Assembly: GCF_000177675.1 (NCBI RefSeq)
Contig: NZ_ADGX01000086.1
Location: 1 to 35,865 of the forward strand
Direction: 5' to 3'
DNA from: Parafrankia sp. EUN1f
Lineage (GTDB): Bacteria; Actinomycetota; Actinomycetes; Frankiales; Frankiaceae
Length of the DNA stretch: 35,865 nt
The notes below the pieces were generated by a model. The model worked only from the letters and a program-made list of their open reading frames with translations. It was not told where the DNA came from and searched no databases. The first letter of the stretch is position 1. Each line of letters opens with the position of its first letter. Both the position numbers and the translations under genes were made by a program. Below, one piece after another: positions 1-7,743 of this stretch.

Positions 1-209
1 CGTGGAAGCGCCTGTGCGAGCCTCTGGCCGTCCGGCGGGTGGACCCTGCCCGTCGGTCGACTGGGCAGGTCCGAGTGACTTCATCCGCTACCGGGCTGAG
101 GTGGAGGTGCCTGCGGGTCAGCCGGGGGCTGAGCGAGGGCCGTGCCCTGGGCCGTCGGCGCGCCGGGCCTGGGAGCTGTCGAGCAGGCTCCAGGGAAAAC
201 CGCTCCGGC

Positions 210-512
210 CTATGACGTGCCGGGTGGCCGGGGTGCCGGATCGCTGTGTGCAGGGTTGAAGAACTGGCTGTTGCCGCAGAACTGGCTGTCGCCGCGACCG
301 ACGTCCTGTTCGGCTATGGCGATTTCTTGCTCGAAGAAAGTTGTGATGGCCGTGTGCCAGGCGGCCGCCTGGCCGAGTTTGGCGGCGAAGTCCGCGAGAC
401 CGCCGGGGGCCGAACAGGACTGGCGCCCTGCGTCTCCCAACCGGTCGGCGGCTTCTGCGGGGCCGACAGATCCTCGCACGGGGAGAACGCTGTCGGCGGG
501 CTGGAACCGCAC
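210..512 (-). CDS. Possible small hypothetical protein (100 aa)
   Basis: I do not recognise this protein. The minus frame has G or C at roughly three quarters of third codon positions from about 480 down to 215, better than the plus frame I compared, so it may be a real or decaying gene. The middle part is alanine-rich and looks helical (around FFEQEIAIAEQD), and the tail is Pro/Ser rich. The start would be GTG at 512 with no convincing ribosome binding site. It is transcribed away from the quinoprotein operon that begins at 905. No function can be assigned. Confidence 0.3.
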   Translation of the reverse strand: MRFQPADSVLPVRGSVGPAEAADRLGDAGRQSCSAPGGLADFAAKLGQAAAWHTAITTFFEQEIAIAEQDVGRGDSQFCGNSQFFNPAHSDPAPRPPGTS

Positions 513-674
513 ATTGTCGGAGGTCTGACAGTTGTCCGTGCGGCGGCGCGTCCCGGATGGTGACAGGCGGCGTCGGTGTGATAGATATGACCGCGGACGA
601 TCTCCCGGCCGGACACCGTGCTGTCGTCCGGACCGGCGGCCGAATTGCCGAGGACGGTCGGGGCGATGACGTGC

Positions 675-713
675 GGAATGAACCTTCGGAATGAACGTTC
701 AGGATGAAACGGA
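675..713 (+). promoter_or_regulatory. Three tandem 13-bp repeats upstream of the quinoprotein operon
   Basis: Three head-to-tail 13-bp units lie here: GGAATGAACCTTC (675-687), GGAATGAACGTTC (688-700) and the diverged AGGATGAAACGGA (701-713). Each of the first two holds a palindromic GAACNTTC-type core. They lie about 190-230 bases before the GTG at 905, in a stretch with no convincing gene, so a regulator-binding array for the operon is plausible. The function is inferred only. Confidence 0.4.
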
Positions 714-761
714 CACACCGCTTCGGTGGGGCAGAGGAAACCCGGTGAACACCGATGAATG

Positions 762-774
762 ACCGACGGTCGGT
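762..774 (+). promoter_or_regulatory. Short palindrome ACCGAC-N-GTCGGT
   Basis: A perfect 6-bp inverted repeat with a one-base centre lies about 130 bases before the 905 start. Its size and spacing resemble TetR-type operators. Apart from this and the tandem repeats at 675-713 I see nothing further in 513-904. Confidence 0.25.
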
Positions 775-904
775 GCCGGCCGCGGATCCCCGCGCGGTAT
801 GACGCGGAATCCGCCGGCCACCGGAGTTCCCGTGGCGGCGCCGACCGCCCGGGTGGGTGCGCGCAGCAGCGGAGAAGCGTGGCAACGGAGAACAGGAGAC
901 CCGG

Positions 905-2320
905 GTGATCGACCGACTGTGGCTGTACCCACCGCTCGCCTACGGGCGGCTGGGCCCGTCGCCCACTCCCTGTGACAACTACGTCTGGGGCCCCAACGAC
1001 CTGTCGTCGCGGGGCACCGGCCGCACGACGGTCCAGCCGGCCGAGACCCTCGACGTCGCCGAGGACGGAACAGTCACCCTCCGGCAGCCCGCGACGGTCA
1101 CGTTCAAGGACGCCGCGGGCTTTCGCCCGGTGTGCCCGTTCTTCGAACTGCACGGCGCCTGGACCGCCGACGGCGTGGCCCACGAGGGGCCGATCACCGG
1201 CGAGGTCCTCGCAGCCGCCGGCATCGCCCTCGGCGAGGTGCGCTGGGAGGTCGAGGTCGCCAACCTCAAGCCGCACCACTACACCCAGGTTGACGACGAC
1301 CGGATCGTCGCGACGGTGAGCATCGCCGGGGACGACACCGGGCGCCGGGCGCTCGACGGGCGCTCGCCCGCGGGGTCCACGGCGCCGCTGGTGCCCGCCG
1401 GCAGCCGCGTCCCGCTGGGCAGCGTGCAGCTGACCAGGCCGAACGCCGAGCTGCCGGAGCTGCGCCTGCGGTTCACCCCGGCCGTCGGCGCCGTGTACGG
1501 GCCGACGGACCTCCCGAACCGCACGAGCGACTACGTCCTGCCCCCGGACCGGCTCGTCCTCAGCCCGCAGTCACCCTGGGTCGGCTTCGCGCTGGGCGGC
1601 GACGACCCGCGGACCAACCCGGGCGGGTTGTTCGCGGGCGCGGAGGGCAACGCCGGTCTCGGGCTCGTCGACGACGTCTGCGACGGCACGGTGCGGGTCG
1701 TCCTGCCGGCGGGGCCGGGCCGGCCGGCGGAGCTGAGCGCGGTGGCCCGCATCGTCGTCGGGCCGCCGGACTTCGCGCCCGACCAGCGCCCGTTCACCTC
1801 GGCCGCGGACGGCCTGACCGACCGGGTCCGGCGCGCCGACGTCCGCGACCCCGCCTACGCGGCGGACGCCGCCCGCACCACCCTGGAGGTCCGCGACCTG
1901 TTCGAGCGGATCCTCGAGACGGTCGCCACGGTGAACGTCGACGCCCAGAACGACCGTGCCCGGTTCGAGAACAGCGCGATCGCGCGCAGCCGGGGGGAGC
2001 CGGACGAGGCGGCCCGGGACCGGGCGTTCCCGGCGTCCGAGCCGCTGACCGACCACCCGTTCCCGCTGACCGAGGCGGCACGGGCACGCCACCGCCGGTT
2101 CCTGGCCCTGGAGGTGCTGGAGGATGTGCTGCGGGAGCGGCCCGACCTGCTCCCCACGGTCGTGCGCGAGCCGGCGACGAGCGAGCGCTACTACGACCGC
2201 CGCATGCCGGCGCTGATGCGCGGCTCCGACCGCCATCCCATGCACATCACCCGGCGGCAGTACGACCTGCTCCGGGCCTGGAGCGCCGCGCTGCGGCGGG
2301 ACATCGAGCCGGGCACGTGA
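905..2320 (+). CDS. LodA/GoxA N-terminal-half-like protein, subunit of a split CTQ oxidase
   Basis: This 471-aa protein starts at GTG 905, five bases after a strong AGGAGA. Several blocks follow the order I recall from the N-terminal half of the L-lysine 6-oxidase LodA: YPPLAYGRLGPS (8-19; LodA HPSIGVARLGN), VTFKDAAGF (65-73; LodA VNFKDEAGC), a VRWEVEVANLK segment (112-122), an LVDDVCDGTV segment (254-263), GPPDFAPD (286-293; LodA GSPDFAPE), and near the C-terminus MHITRRQYDLLRAW (446-459), which matches the block just before LodA's catalytic half. The protein then stops, so it lacks the CTQ Cys and Trp. Those appear in the protein encoded at 3943. It has no signal peptide. Its stop overlaps the next start (GTGA at 2317-2320), implying translational coupling. 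Assignment as half of a split oxidase is inferred from motif order; no alignment was run. Confidence 0.7.
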   Translation: MIDRLWLYPPLAYGRLGPSPTPCDNYVWGPNDLSSRGTGRTTVQPAETLDVAEDGTVTLRQPATVTFKDAAGFRPVCPFFELHGAWTADGVAHEGPITGEVLAAAGIALGEVRWEVEVANLKPHHYTQVDDDRIVATVSIAGDDTGRRALDGRSPAGSTAPLVPAGSRVPLGSVQLTRPNAELPELRLRFTPAVGAVYGPTDLPNRTSDYVLPPDRLVLSPQSPWVGFALGGDDPRTNPGGLFAGAEGNAGLGLVDDVCDGTVRVVLPAGPGRPAELSAVARIVVGPPDFAPDQRPFTSAADGLTDRVRRADVRDPAYAADAARTTLEVRDLFERILETVATVNVDAQNDRARFENSAIARSRGEPDEAARDRAFPASEPLTDHPFPLTEAARARHRRFLALEVLEDVLRERPDLLPTVVREPATSERYYDRRMPALMRGSDRHPMHITRRQYDLLRAWSAALRRDIEPGT

Positions 2321-3807
2321 CGGTCCTGCTGCAGATCGGCCGCCGCCCGCCGGACCCGGAGCCGACCCCGGGCGGGCACCCGATGCCGGCCGACCGGCCC
2401 GCGCCGGGCGCGGCACCGGACGCGGCACCGGGCACGGTGCGCGACGCCACCGCCGAGGTGCGCCTGTTCCACAGCGCGCACGGGGCACACCTGTTCGTGG
2501 TGGACGGCAGCCGCGTCTACGACCTGCCCGGTGACGTCGAGGGGCAGGTGCGGTCCTGGCTGGACTCGGGCGGCGCGGACGGGCTCGGGCCCGGACCACG
2601 CGCGGCCCTGGGGCTGGCGCCCGATGCGCCCAGGCGCATCGACGGCCGCCCGATCGACCCGCCACCGCTGTCGGCCCTCTCCCTGAACGTCATGCAGGCG
2701 TGCAACATGTCGTGCGCCTACTGCTACGCGGATGAGGGACGCTTCGGCGGTGCGGCCCGGGTGATGCCGCGCGAGGTCGCCTTCGCCGCGGTCGACCGTC
2801 TCCTCGCAGAGTCGCGGCCGGGCGCCGACGTGGTCGTGGGGTTCATGGGCGGTGAACCGCTGCTCGCCGCGGACCTCGTCCACGAGGTCACCGCCTACGC
2901 GGCCCGGGCGGCCGAGACCGCCGGGCGCCGGGCGCGGTTCTCCCTCACCACGAACCTGACCGAGCTGCGCCCGGCGGACGCCCGCCTTTTCGCCCGGTAT
3001 CCCTTCGCCGTCTCGGTGAGCCTCGACGGCGACCGGGACCGCAACGACGCGCTGCGCCGGTTGCCCGGCGGGGCCAGCGCCTACGACCGGGTGCGTGCCG
3101 GGCTCGACCTGATGGCGCGGCACGGGCGCCCGCGCCATCTCGCCGCGCGGGTCACCGTCACCCCGGCGGCCGGCCGGCTGCTCGACGTCCTGGACCACGT
3201 GATCGGCCTCGGCTTCGACGAGGTCGGTTTCGCCGCGGTCGTCGCGTCGCCGGACCCGGCGCTGGAGTTCACCGGGCCGCGGTTCGAGGGGTTCCTCGAG
3301 CACATGGTCGAGTGCGGTGAGGTGGCGCTGCGCGAGCTGGCCGCCGGCCGCCGGTACCCGTTCGGCAACTTCGAGACGGCCATGGCGCAGATCCATCGCG
3401 GCAGCCACCGCCCCTACCCGTGCGGCGCGGGCGCGGGGTATCTCAGCGCGGCCGCGAACGGCGACCTGTTCGCCTGCCACCGGCTCGTCGACGACCCCGG
3501 CTTCGCCATGGGCTCGGTGACAGCCGGCCCGGACCGGGCGGCCCGGGCGGAGCATCTGGCCCGCGGCCACGTCGACCGGATGAGCCCGTGCCGGTCCTGC
3601 TGGGCCCGGTACCTGTGCGGGGGTGGCTGCTACCACGAGGTCGCCCGGCGCGGGCGGCCCGGGTGCGACTACATCCGCGGCTGGCTCGCCTTCTGCCTGC
3701 GGGCCTACGTCGAGCTGTCGGCGGCGCGCCCCGACTACTTCGAGGGGCTGGCGGCGTCTGCCGGGTATGGCGGCGGCGGCAGTGATCCGACGACCGTCGC
3801 CCGCTGA
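2317..3807 (+). CDS. Radical SAM/SPASM maturase, QhpD-like
   Basis: This 496-aa enzyme has the radical SAM cluster motif C129-x3-C133-x2-C136 (CNMSCAYCYADEGRFGG), the SAM-binding GGE motif (MGGEPLL, 178-183), and a C-terminal SPASM region with Cys369, 387, 425, 428, 434, 438, 450 and 460, enough for two auxiliary Fe-S clusters. The layout (CGAGAGYL, later a CRSCWARYLCGGGC block, ending in RPDYF) is that of the quinohemoprotein amine dehydrogenase maturase QhpD, which makes Cys-to-Asp/Glu thioether bonds in its partner subunit. The first 45 residues are Pro/Ala-rich; LFHSAHGAHLFVVDG (50-64) begins the usual N-terminal module. The gene overlaps the upstream one by 4 bases and sits between the two LodA-like halves. 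The likely role is to modify one of them, probably the Cys-rich segment of the protein at 3943. The substrate is inferred. Confidence 0.85.
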   Translation: MTVLLQIGRRPPDPEPTPGGHPMPADRPAPGAAPDAAPGTVRDATAEVRLFHSAHGAHLFVVDGSRVYDLPGDVEGQVRSWLDSGGADGLGPGPRAALGLAPDAPRRIDGRPIDPPPLSALSLNVMQACNMSCAYCYADEGRFGGAARVMPREVAFAAVDRLLAESRPGADVVVGFMGGEPLLAADLVHEVTAYAARAAETAGRRARFSLTTNLTELRPADARLFARYPFAVSVSLDGDRDRNDALRRLPGGASAYDRVRAGLDLMARHGRPRHLAARVTVTPAAGRLLDVLDHVIGLGFDEVGFAAVVASPDPALEFTGPRFEGFLEHMVECGEVALRELAAGRRYPFGNFETAMAQIHRGSHRPYPCGAGAGYLSAAANGDLFACHRLVDDPGFAMGSVTAGPDRAARAEHLARGHVDRMSPCRSCWARYLCGGGCYHEVARRGRPGCDYIRGWLAFCLRAYVELSAARPDYFEGLAASAGYGGGGSDPTTVAR

Positions 3808-3942
3808 CGGCCGCCGCGTGAGCTGGACGCGCGGACCGCACAGGTGCGGCCGCGAGAGCAGGACGCGTCGCCCATCAGGCGCGCCGCGGGGACACCGACG
3901 CGCCGCCCGACGAGGCGCGGCGCACGAGGAAGGGGCTGGAAC

Positions 3943-5931
3943 GTGACGGAACCCGTGACCGGACCACCCGCGGGCAAGATCTTTCCCCGAAACCTGACGG
4001 CGCGGGCGGACCACGTCGTGCGCGGCAACCCGGCGGCCTCCCGTCCCGAGAGCGGTGTCGACAACTGCTATCCGGGGCTGGAGTTCGACCAGCGCAACCT
4101 GGACAAGGCCTTCTTCCCCGGGCTGACCTTCGAGTTCCACCGCCCGGACGGTGCCGTGCTGCGCCGCGTCGGCGCCACCGGCATCGCCGCCGAGCGCGGC
4201 CTGACCGACGCGGACCTGCCCCTGCATCTGTGGGCCGTCTGCGGGCGCACGACCGTCGACCAGACCGAGGCCGCCATCCCGACGTTCAGCTGCGCGAACC
4301 TCGGCGGGCTGGACGTCTGGCGGCTGGTGCACGACCTCATGCCGGGGCGGATCGCGATCCTGCTCGGCCCGGCGCCCGGCATCTCCTCGCCCGGCGCGGA
4401 CGTCGTGAACGGCTCGCTCAACGGGTTCCGCCGCGGCGACCGCAGTGTCGTGCAGCGCGACCCGGACGGCACGGTGCTGGCGGTCCTGGTCGCGGACCGG
4501 GCCCGCTACCTCGACCCCGAGGGTGTCATCGACCCCGAGGTCTACCTGCCCGGCGAGCTGACCCGAAGCCTGTGCGCACCATGGCAGTACGACTTCCGGG
4601 ACTGCGGCTGCTTCTACTGGGCGGCCTCCAAGCCCGACGTCGTCACCAGCGCCGACGGGCAGGTTCCCTACGTCAACTTCCAGCGCGCCGACCGCACCGC
4701 CGTCCCGCCGCCCGCGGATCTGCCGACCGAGGCCGGGCGGCGGGAGCAGGAGCTGGACTACGCCGAGATGCTCCACGCCTGGAACGACCTGGCCGTCGTG
4801 CTGGGCGGCCGGGAGACCGCCGGGGTCGCCCCGCCACCGCCGCCGGGGCCGACCGCCGGCGAGCTGACCCGGCAGGAGGTGCTCGACGAGCTGAACTACC
4901 TGGCCACCGTCGAACACGCCCTCTCGGTGGAGTACCTGTTCGCGCACTACTCGCTCGACGCGCCCCGGCTGCTGCCCGACGACGCGGACGAGCACACCCG
5001 CCGCGTGCACGCCGCGGCCACCGAGGTCTACTCCATCGCCGTCGACGAGATGCGGCACCTGCGCTGGGTCAACGAGGCGCTCGCCCTGCTCGGCCGGCCG
5101 CCGAACGTCGGGCGGGCCGGGCGCATCCACCGCCAGCTCGACCGGCCTTTCCAGCTCGAGCCGCTCACGCCGGCGCAGCTGGACTGGTTCATCGAGGTCG
5201 AGCGGCCGAGCCAGGGAACGGCCTCGGGCGTCGACGGGATGTACGTCCGGCTGCTGACCACGATCGACGCGCGGCCCGACCTCTTCCCCGAGCGGGACAG
5301 GCTCGTCCACCTCATCAAGCTGATCATCGACGAGGGGGGTGAGCACTTCCGCCGGTTCGGCCTGGTCAAGGGCCACCTCGCCGGGCTCGCACCGGAGAGC
5401 TACCTGCGCACGCTGCGGGCGGACCCGGCCGACGCGCTCACCGAGGGCCTGGCCGATCTCAGCGACCAGAACTACGCGCTGCTGCTCAACGCCCTGCAGG
5501 CGACCTTCGCACTGGGGGACAGGGCCGGCGGCCAGCTACTCGAACAGGCCCGCCGGGCGATGTTCAGCCTGCACGAGACGAACCACCTGCTCGCGGCGCG
5601 CGGCGTACAGCCTCGCTTCGAGCTGCCCGTCCCGGTCACGCTGCCCGTCCCGGTCGCCGATCATGCCGCCGGGATCCGCCGCGCCCAGGAGACCGTCGCA
5701 GAGCTGGGCGGCGCGCCGGAGCGCCGGCTCGTCCTCCAGCACGGCGCGGCGCACGAGGCCCTGCTCGCCGAGCTGCAGGCCGCCGGCATCGGCACGAACG
5801 CCCCGGGCGGCACGAGCGCCCCGGGCGGCGCGAGCGCCCCGGGCGGCGCGAGCGCCCCGGGCGGCACGAGCGCCGCGGGCAGCACGACTGCTCCGCCGAC
5901 CCAGCCGCCACCGCCCCGGACACAGGGGTGA
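3943..5931 (+). CDS. LodA CTQ-domain-like protein fused to a ferritin-like domain
   Basis: This 662-aa protein starts at GTG 3943, preceded by GAGGAAGGGG. Residues 38-230 resemble the C-terminal half of LodA. VDNCYPGLEFD (39-49) matches LodA's NCVG..CPGIEM block. CAPWQYDFRDCGCFYW (211-226) matches LodA's CPWQADFFNC, whose last Cys (516) joins Trp581 to form CTQ. By this match Asp217 equals LodA Asp512, Cys221 equals Cys516, and Trp226 (FYWAASKPD) is the quinone-forming Trp. Only four residues separate Cys and Trp, against 64 in LodA. Residues about 308-555 form a ferritin-like domain of the VioB/iminophenylpyruvate dimer synthase type (LNYLATVEHALSVEYL), with candidate metal ligands Glu324, Glu330, Glu369-x2-His372, Glu464, Glu467 and His468. 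The tail (619-660) is a Gly/Ala/Pro repeat. It ends in a GTGA overlap with the next gene. The homologies are read by eye. Confidence 0.7.
   Translation: MTEPVTGPPAGKIFPRNLTARADHVVRGNPAASRPESGVDNCYPGLEFDQRNLDKAFFPGLTFEFHRPDGAVLRRVGATGIAAERGLTDADLPLHLWAVCGRTTVDQTEAAIPTFSCANLGGLDVWRLVHDLMPGRIAILLGPAPGISSPGADVVNGSLNGFRRGDRSVVQRDPDGTVLAVLVADRARYLDPEGVIDPEVYLPGELTRSLCAPWQYDFRDCGCFYWAASKPDVVTSADGQVPYVNFQRADRTAVPPPADLPTEAGRREQELDYAEMLHAWNDLAVVLGGRETAGVAPPPPPGPTAGELTRQEVLDELNYLATVEHALSVEYLFAHYSLDAPRLLPDDADEHTRRVHAAATEVYSIAVDEMRHLRWVNEALALLGRPPNVGRAGRIHRQLDRPFQLEPLTPAQLDWFIEVERPSQGTASGVDGMYVRLLTTIDARPDLFPERDRLVHLIKLIIDEGGEHFRRFGLVKGHLAGLAPESYLRTLRADPADALTEGLADLSDQNYALLLNALQATFALGDRAGGQLLEQARRAMFSLHETNHLLAARGVQPRFELPVPVTLPVPVADHAAGIRRAQETVAELGGAPERRLVLQHGAAHEALLAELQAAGIGTNAPGGTSAPGGASAPGGASAPGGTSAAGSTTAPPTQPPPPRTQG
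5797..5886 (+). repeat. 18-bp tandem repeat encoding an SAPGG(A/T) tail
   Basis: About five 18-bp units encode (N/S)APGG(A/T), the last one diverged, in the C-terminal tail of the ferritin-fused protein. It reads as a flexible linker and could vary in copy number between strains. Confidence 0.75.
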
Positions 5932-7136
5932 CCGAAACCGTCGTCACCGGGGCCGGGCTTGCCGGCCTGACCTGCGCCTACCTGCTCGCCGGGCAGGGCC
6001 GCCGCGTTCTGGTCACCGGGTGGCGACCGGGTGACCCCGAGCCGGCATCCGGCACCAGCCAGGCACCGGGGGAGACGTCCCCGCCGGCGCGTTGGCTGGT
6101 GCTCAACGAGCTGACCATCGACCTGCTGCGGGAGGTCTGGGACGGCGGGAGCGGCCTGTTCGACGGCGCCTGGCCAATTCGGTGCCGGCACGTCCGGTGG
6201 GGTGGCTCCAGCACCGACCAGCCCCTCGAACAGCCGAGCCTGGCGGTCGACGGGGCCCGGTTGGCCCAGCGGATGGGGAGGCGGCTGGCCGAGACCCATC
6301 CGGACCTGGTCCGGCTCACCGCGGCCGGCCCCGCACCGTCGGTGGCCGAGTGGCTGATCGCCGCCGGGCACCCGTCGGCCGGGCCGGCCGGGGGCCGTCC
6401 GGTTCACATCGGGCGCAGACACATGATCAGCGCGGAGGTGGGGCTCGCGGCGGGCGAGTCCGCCGCCACGAGCCACCTGGTGGCCACCGGTCCGGCCTGG
6501 ATCTTCCTGGCACCGGTCGGACAGCGGCGGGCGCTGGTGCAGGCCATGGTGCCTGGGCCCGTCGCGGACCCGGTGCCGTTGCTGCGCCGGCTTCTGGTCC
6601 GGACAGAGCTGGGACGCCGGCTCGTGGCACCGCCCGACGCCGCCGTCGTGGTGCCCGCGGCGCCACGGTTGCGGCAACCGCCCTGCGGGCCCGGCTGGAT
6701 CGCGGTGGGTGGCTACGCTGCCCGGTTCGACCCACTCAGCGGTTCGGGGACCGCGCAGGCTGTCCGAACAGCGGTGCTCGCCGCGGCGGCCATCGACGCG
6801 ATCGACCGTGGCGCCGACGAGCTGGAGGTCCGCGCGCATGTCACGGACCGGGTCCTGACCGCCTTCACCGAGCACGTCCGCACCTGCCTGGGCCTCTACA
6901 CCTCCGCCCTGGCCGGCGGTGATCCAGCCGGCGCTGATCCGGCCGGCGGTGGTGCGGGCAGCGCGCGGACATCCTGGGGCGACGGGCGCGCCGGCCTGGA
7001 CCCGGCGGCCTGGCAGGACGAGATCGACCTGACGGCCGCCGCCCTGCGCGGGTTCGGCATGTCCGCGGCCACCTCTGCGAGGTTCACCCTGACCGGCCCG
7101 CTACCGGGCTGGAGACTGGTGCCGCACAGTCGTTAG
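5928..7136 (+). CDS. FAD-dependent monooxygenase-type flavoprotein, LodB/QhpG-like
   Basis: This 402-aa flavoprotein has an N-terminal FAD-binding Rossmann motif (TGAGLAGLTCAYLLAGQG, 7-24) and a later FAD-contact motif (RFDPLSGSGTAQAV, about 266-279), the pattern of single-component flavin monooxygenases and tryptophan halogenases. In the known systems LodB (for LodA) and QhpG (for quinohemoprotein amine dehydrogenase) are flavoproteins of this kind that oxygenate the Trp precursor of CTQ. The GTG start overlaps the preceding stop by 4 bases, which ties it to the ferritin-fused protein. A Gly/Ala-rich low-complexity insert lies near residues 325-350. The proposed role, hydroxylating Trp226 of the upstream protein, rests on context and fold type. 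A general FAD oxidoreductase is the fallback. Confidence 0.75.
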   Translation: MTETVVTGAGLAGLTCAYLLAGQGRRVLVTGWRPGDPEPASGTSQAPGETSPPARWLVLNELTIDLLREVWDGGSGLFDGAWPIRCRHVRWGGSSTDQPLEQPSLAVDGARLAQRMGRRLAETHPDLVRLTAAGPAPSVAEWLIAAGHPSAGPAGGRPVHIGRRHMISAEVGLAAGESAATSHLVATGPAWIFLAPVGQRRALVQAMVPGPVADPVPLLRRLLVRTELGRRLVAPPDAAVVVPAAPRLRQPPCGPGWIAVGGYAARFDPLSGSGTAQAVRTAVLAAAAIDAIDRGADELEVRAHVTDRVLTAFTEHVRTCLGLYTSALAGGDPAGADPAGGGAGSARTSWGDGRAGLDPAAWQDEIDLTAAALRGFGMSAATSARFTLTGPLPGWRLVPHSR

Positions 7137-7614
7137 TCGCACCGCCCGGCCAAGGTGGCCGGTGGCGGCGGCGCCAGCTCGCCCCGTGATCCACGGCTGC
7201 GTGGGCATGGCGCGGGTCGCGTTGCCTACGCGGGTTTCCGCGGTTTGCGGCTGATGCGGTAGTCGAGGACGAGTAAGGGGATGCCGCGCCGATCGTGACG
7301 GGGCCTGCGCCGCTCAGTCGGCCGGCCGCCCACCCGGCGGGTGCGACAAGTGCCGCGCTGGTGGCGATCCGCTGCCACAGCGCGGGGATCTCGCCCGGCC
7401 GCTGCCGGGCGCGCGCGACGGCTTCGCCAGCCGCCAGCGCGCCCGCGCCAACCAGGGTGCCCAGAACGGCAGTCCGCCGGCTCCGATGGGCGGTGAGAGC
7501 CGCCCCCGCCACGCCCCCGATGGCGGCCGCGGACAGGACAGCCGTTCCGCGCCGCACCGGCTTCGTCCCCTTTGCCGCCTGCCACGCGACCAACCTATCC
7601 GGATGGGTGTTCAT
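7084..7614 (-). CDS. Small membrane protein, probably frameshifted at its C-terminus
   Basis: The start is ATG 7614, six bases after GAGG in the minus strand. The first ~95 residues look genuine, with Ala/Gly-rich hydrophobic segments (AVLSAAAIGGVAGAAL, TAVLGTLVGAGALAAG, ATSAALVAPAGWAAG). After about 7280 the open frame turns into Ser/Arg/Pro-rich sequence and runs on to 7084, overlapping the end of the flavoprotein gene on the other strand. The neighbouring frame instead gives IPLLVLDYRISRKPRKPA with strong GC3 and stops at 7226. One missing base near 7270-7285 would join them into a protein of about 128 aa. I infer a frameshift or sequence error. No function is recognised. Confidence 0.5.
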   Translation of the reverse strand: MNTHPDRLVAWQAAKGTKPVRRGTAVLSAAAIGGVAGAALTAHRSRRTAVLGTLVGAGALAAGEAVARARQRPGEIPALWQRIATSAALVAPAGWAAGRLSGAGPVTIGAASPYSSSTTASAANRGNPRRQRDPRHAHAAVDHGASWRRRHRPPWPGGATNDCAAPVSSPVAGRSG

Positions 7615-7743
7615 GCACCTCGCCGTCGACGGTTGGGGTGACAGAGCTGTCTGGTCGTAGGGGGATGTCCCGTTCGGCGGGTGCGCGATGGCGCCTGAGG
7701 ACGGTCGGGACGTTCCTCCGGGAGCTGTGATTACTGTGGCGAT

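Noticed and set aside
2-563. Plus-strand frames in the first 560 bases
   Set aside because: Codon third positions are poor in G/C, and the products are low-complexity. The minus frame at 210-512 has better coding character.
587-694. A 35-codon ORF upstream of the operon, possible peptide substrate of the radical SAM enzyme
   Set aside because: It has no Shine-Dalgarno and no Cys, and it overlaps the tandem repeats, so it is an unlikely maturase substrate.
314-1279. Minus-strand frame of 321 codons over the start of the quinoprotein operon
   Set aside because: It overlaps the well-supported gene at 905 and shows no motif or ribosome binding site.
2191-5376. Open frame of 1061 codons on the minus strand
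   Set aside because: It lies antisense to three genes with clear family motifs, and its Arg/Gly/Val-rich translation is what GC-rich complementary frames give.
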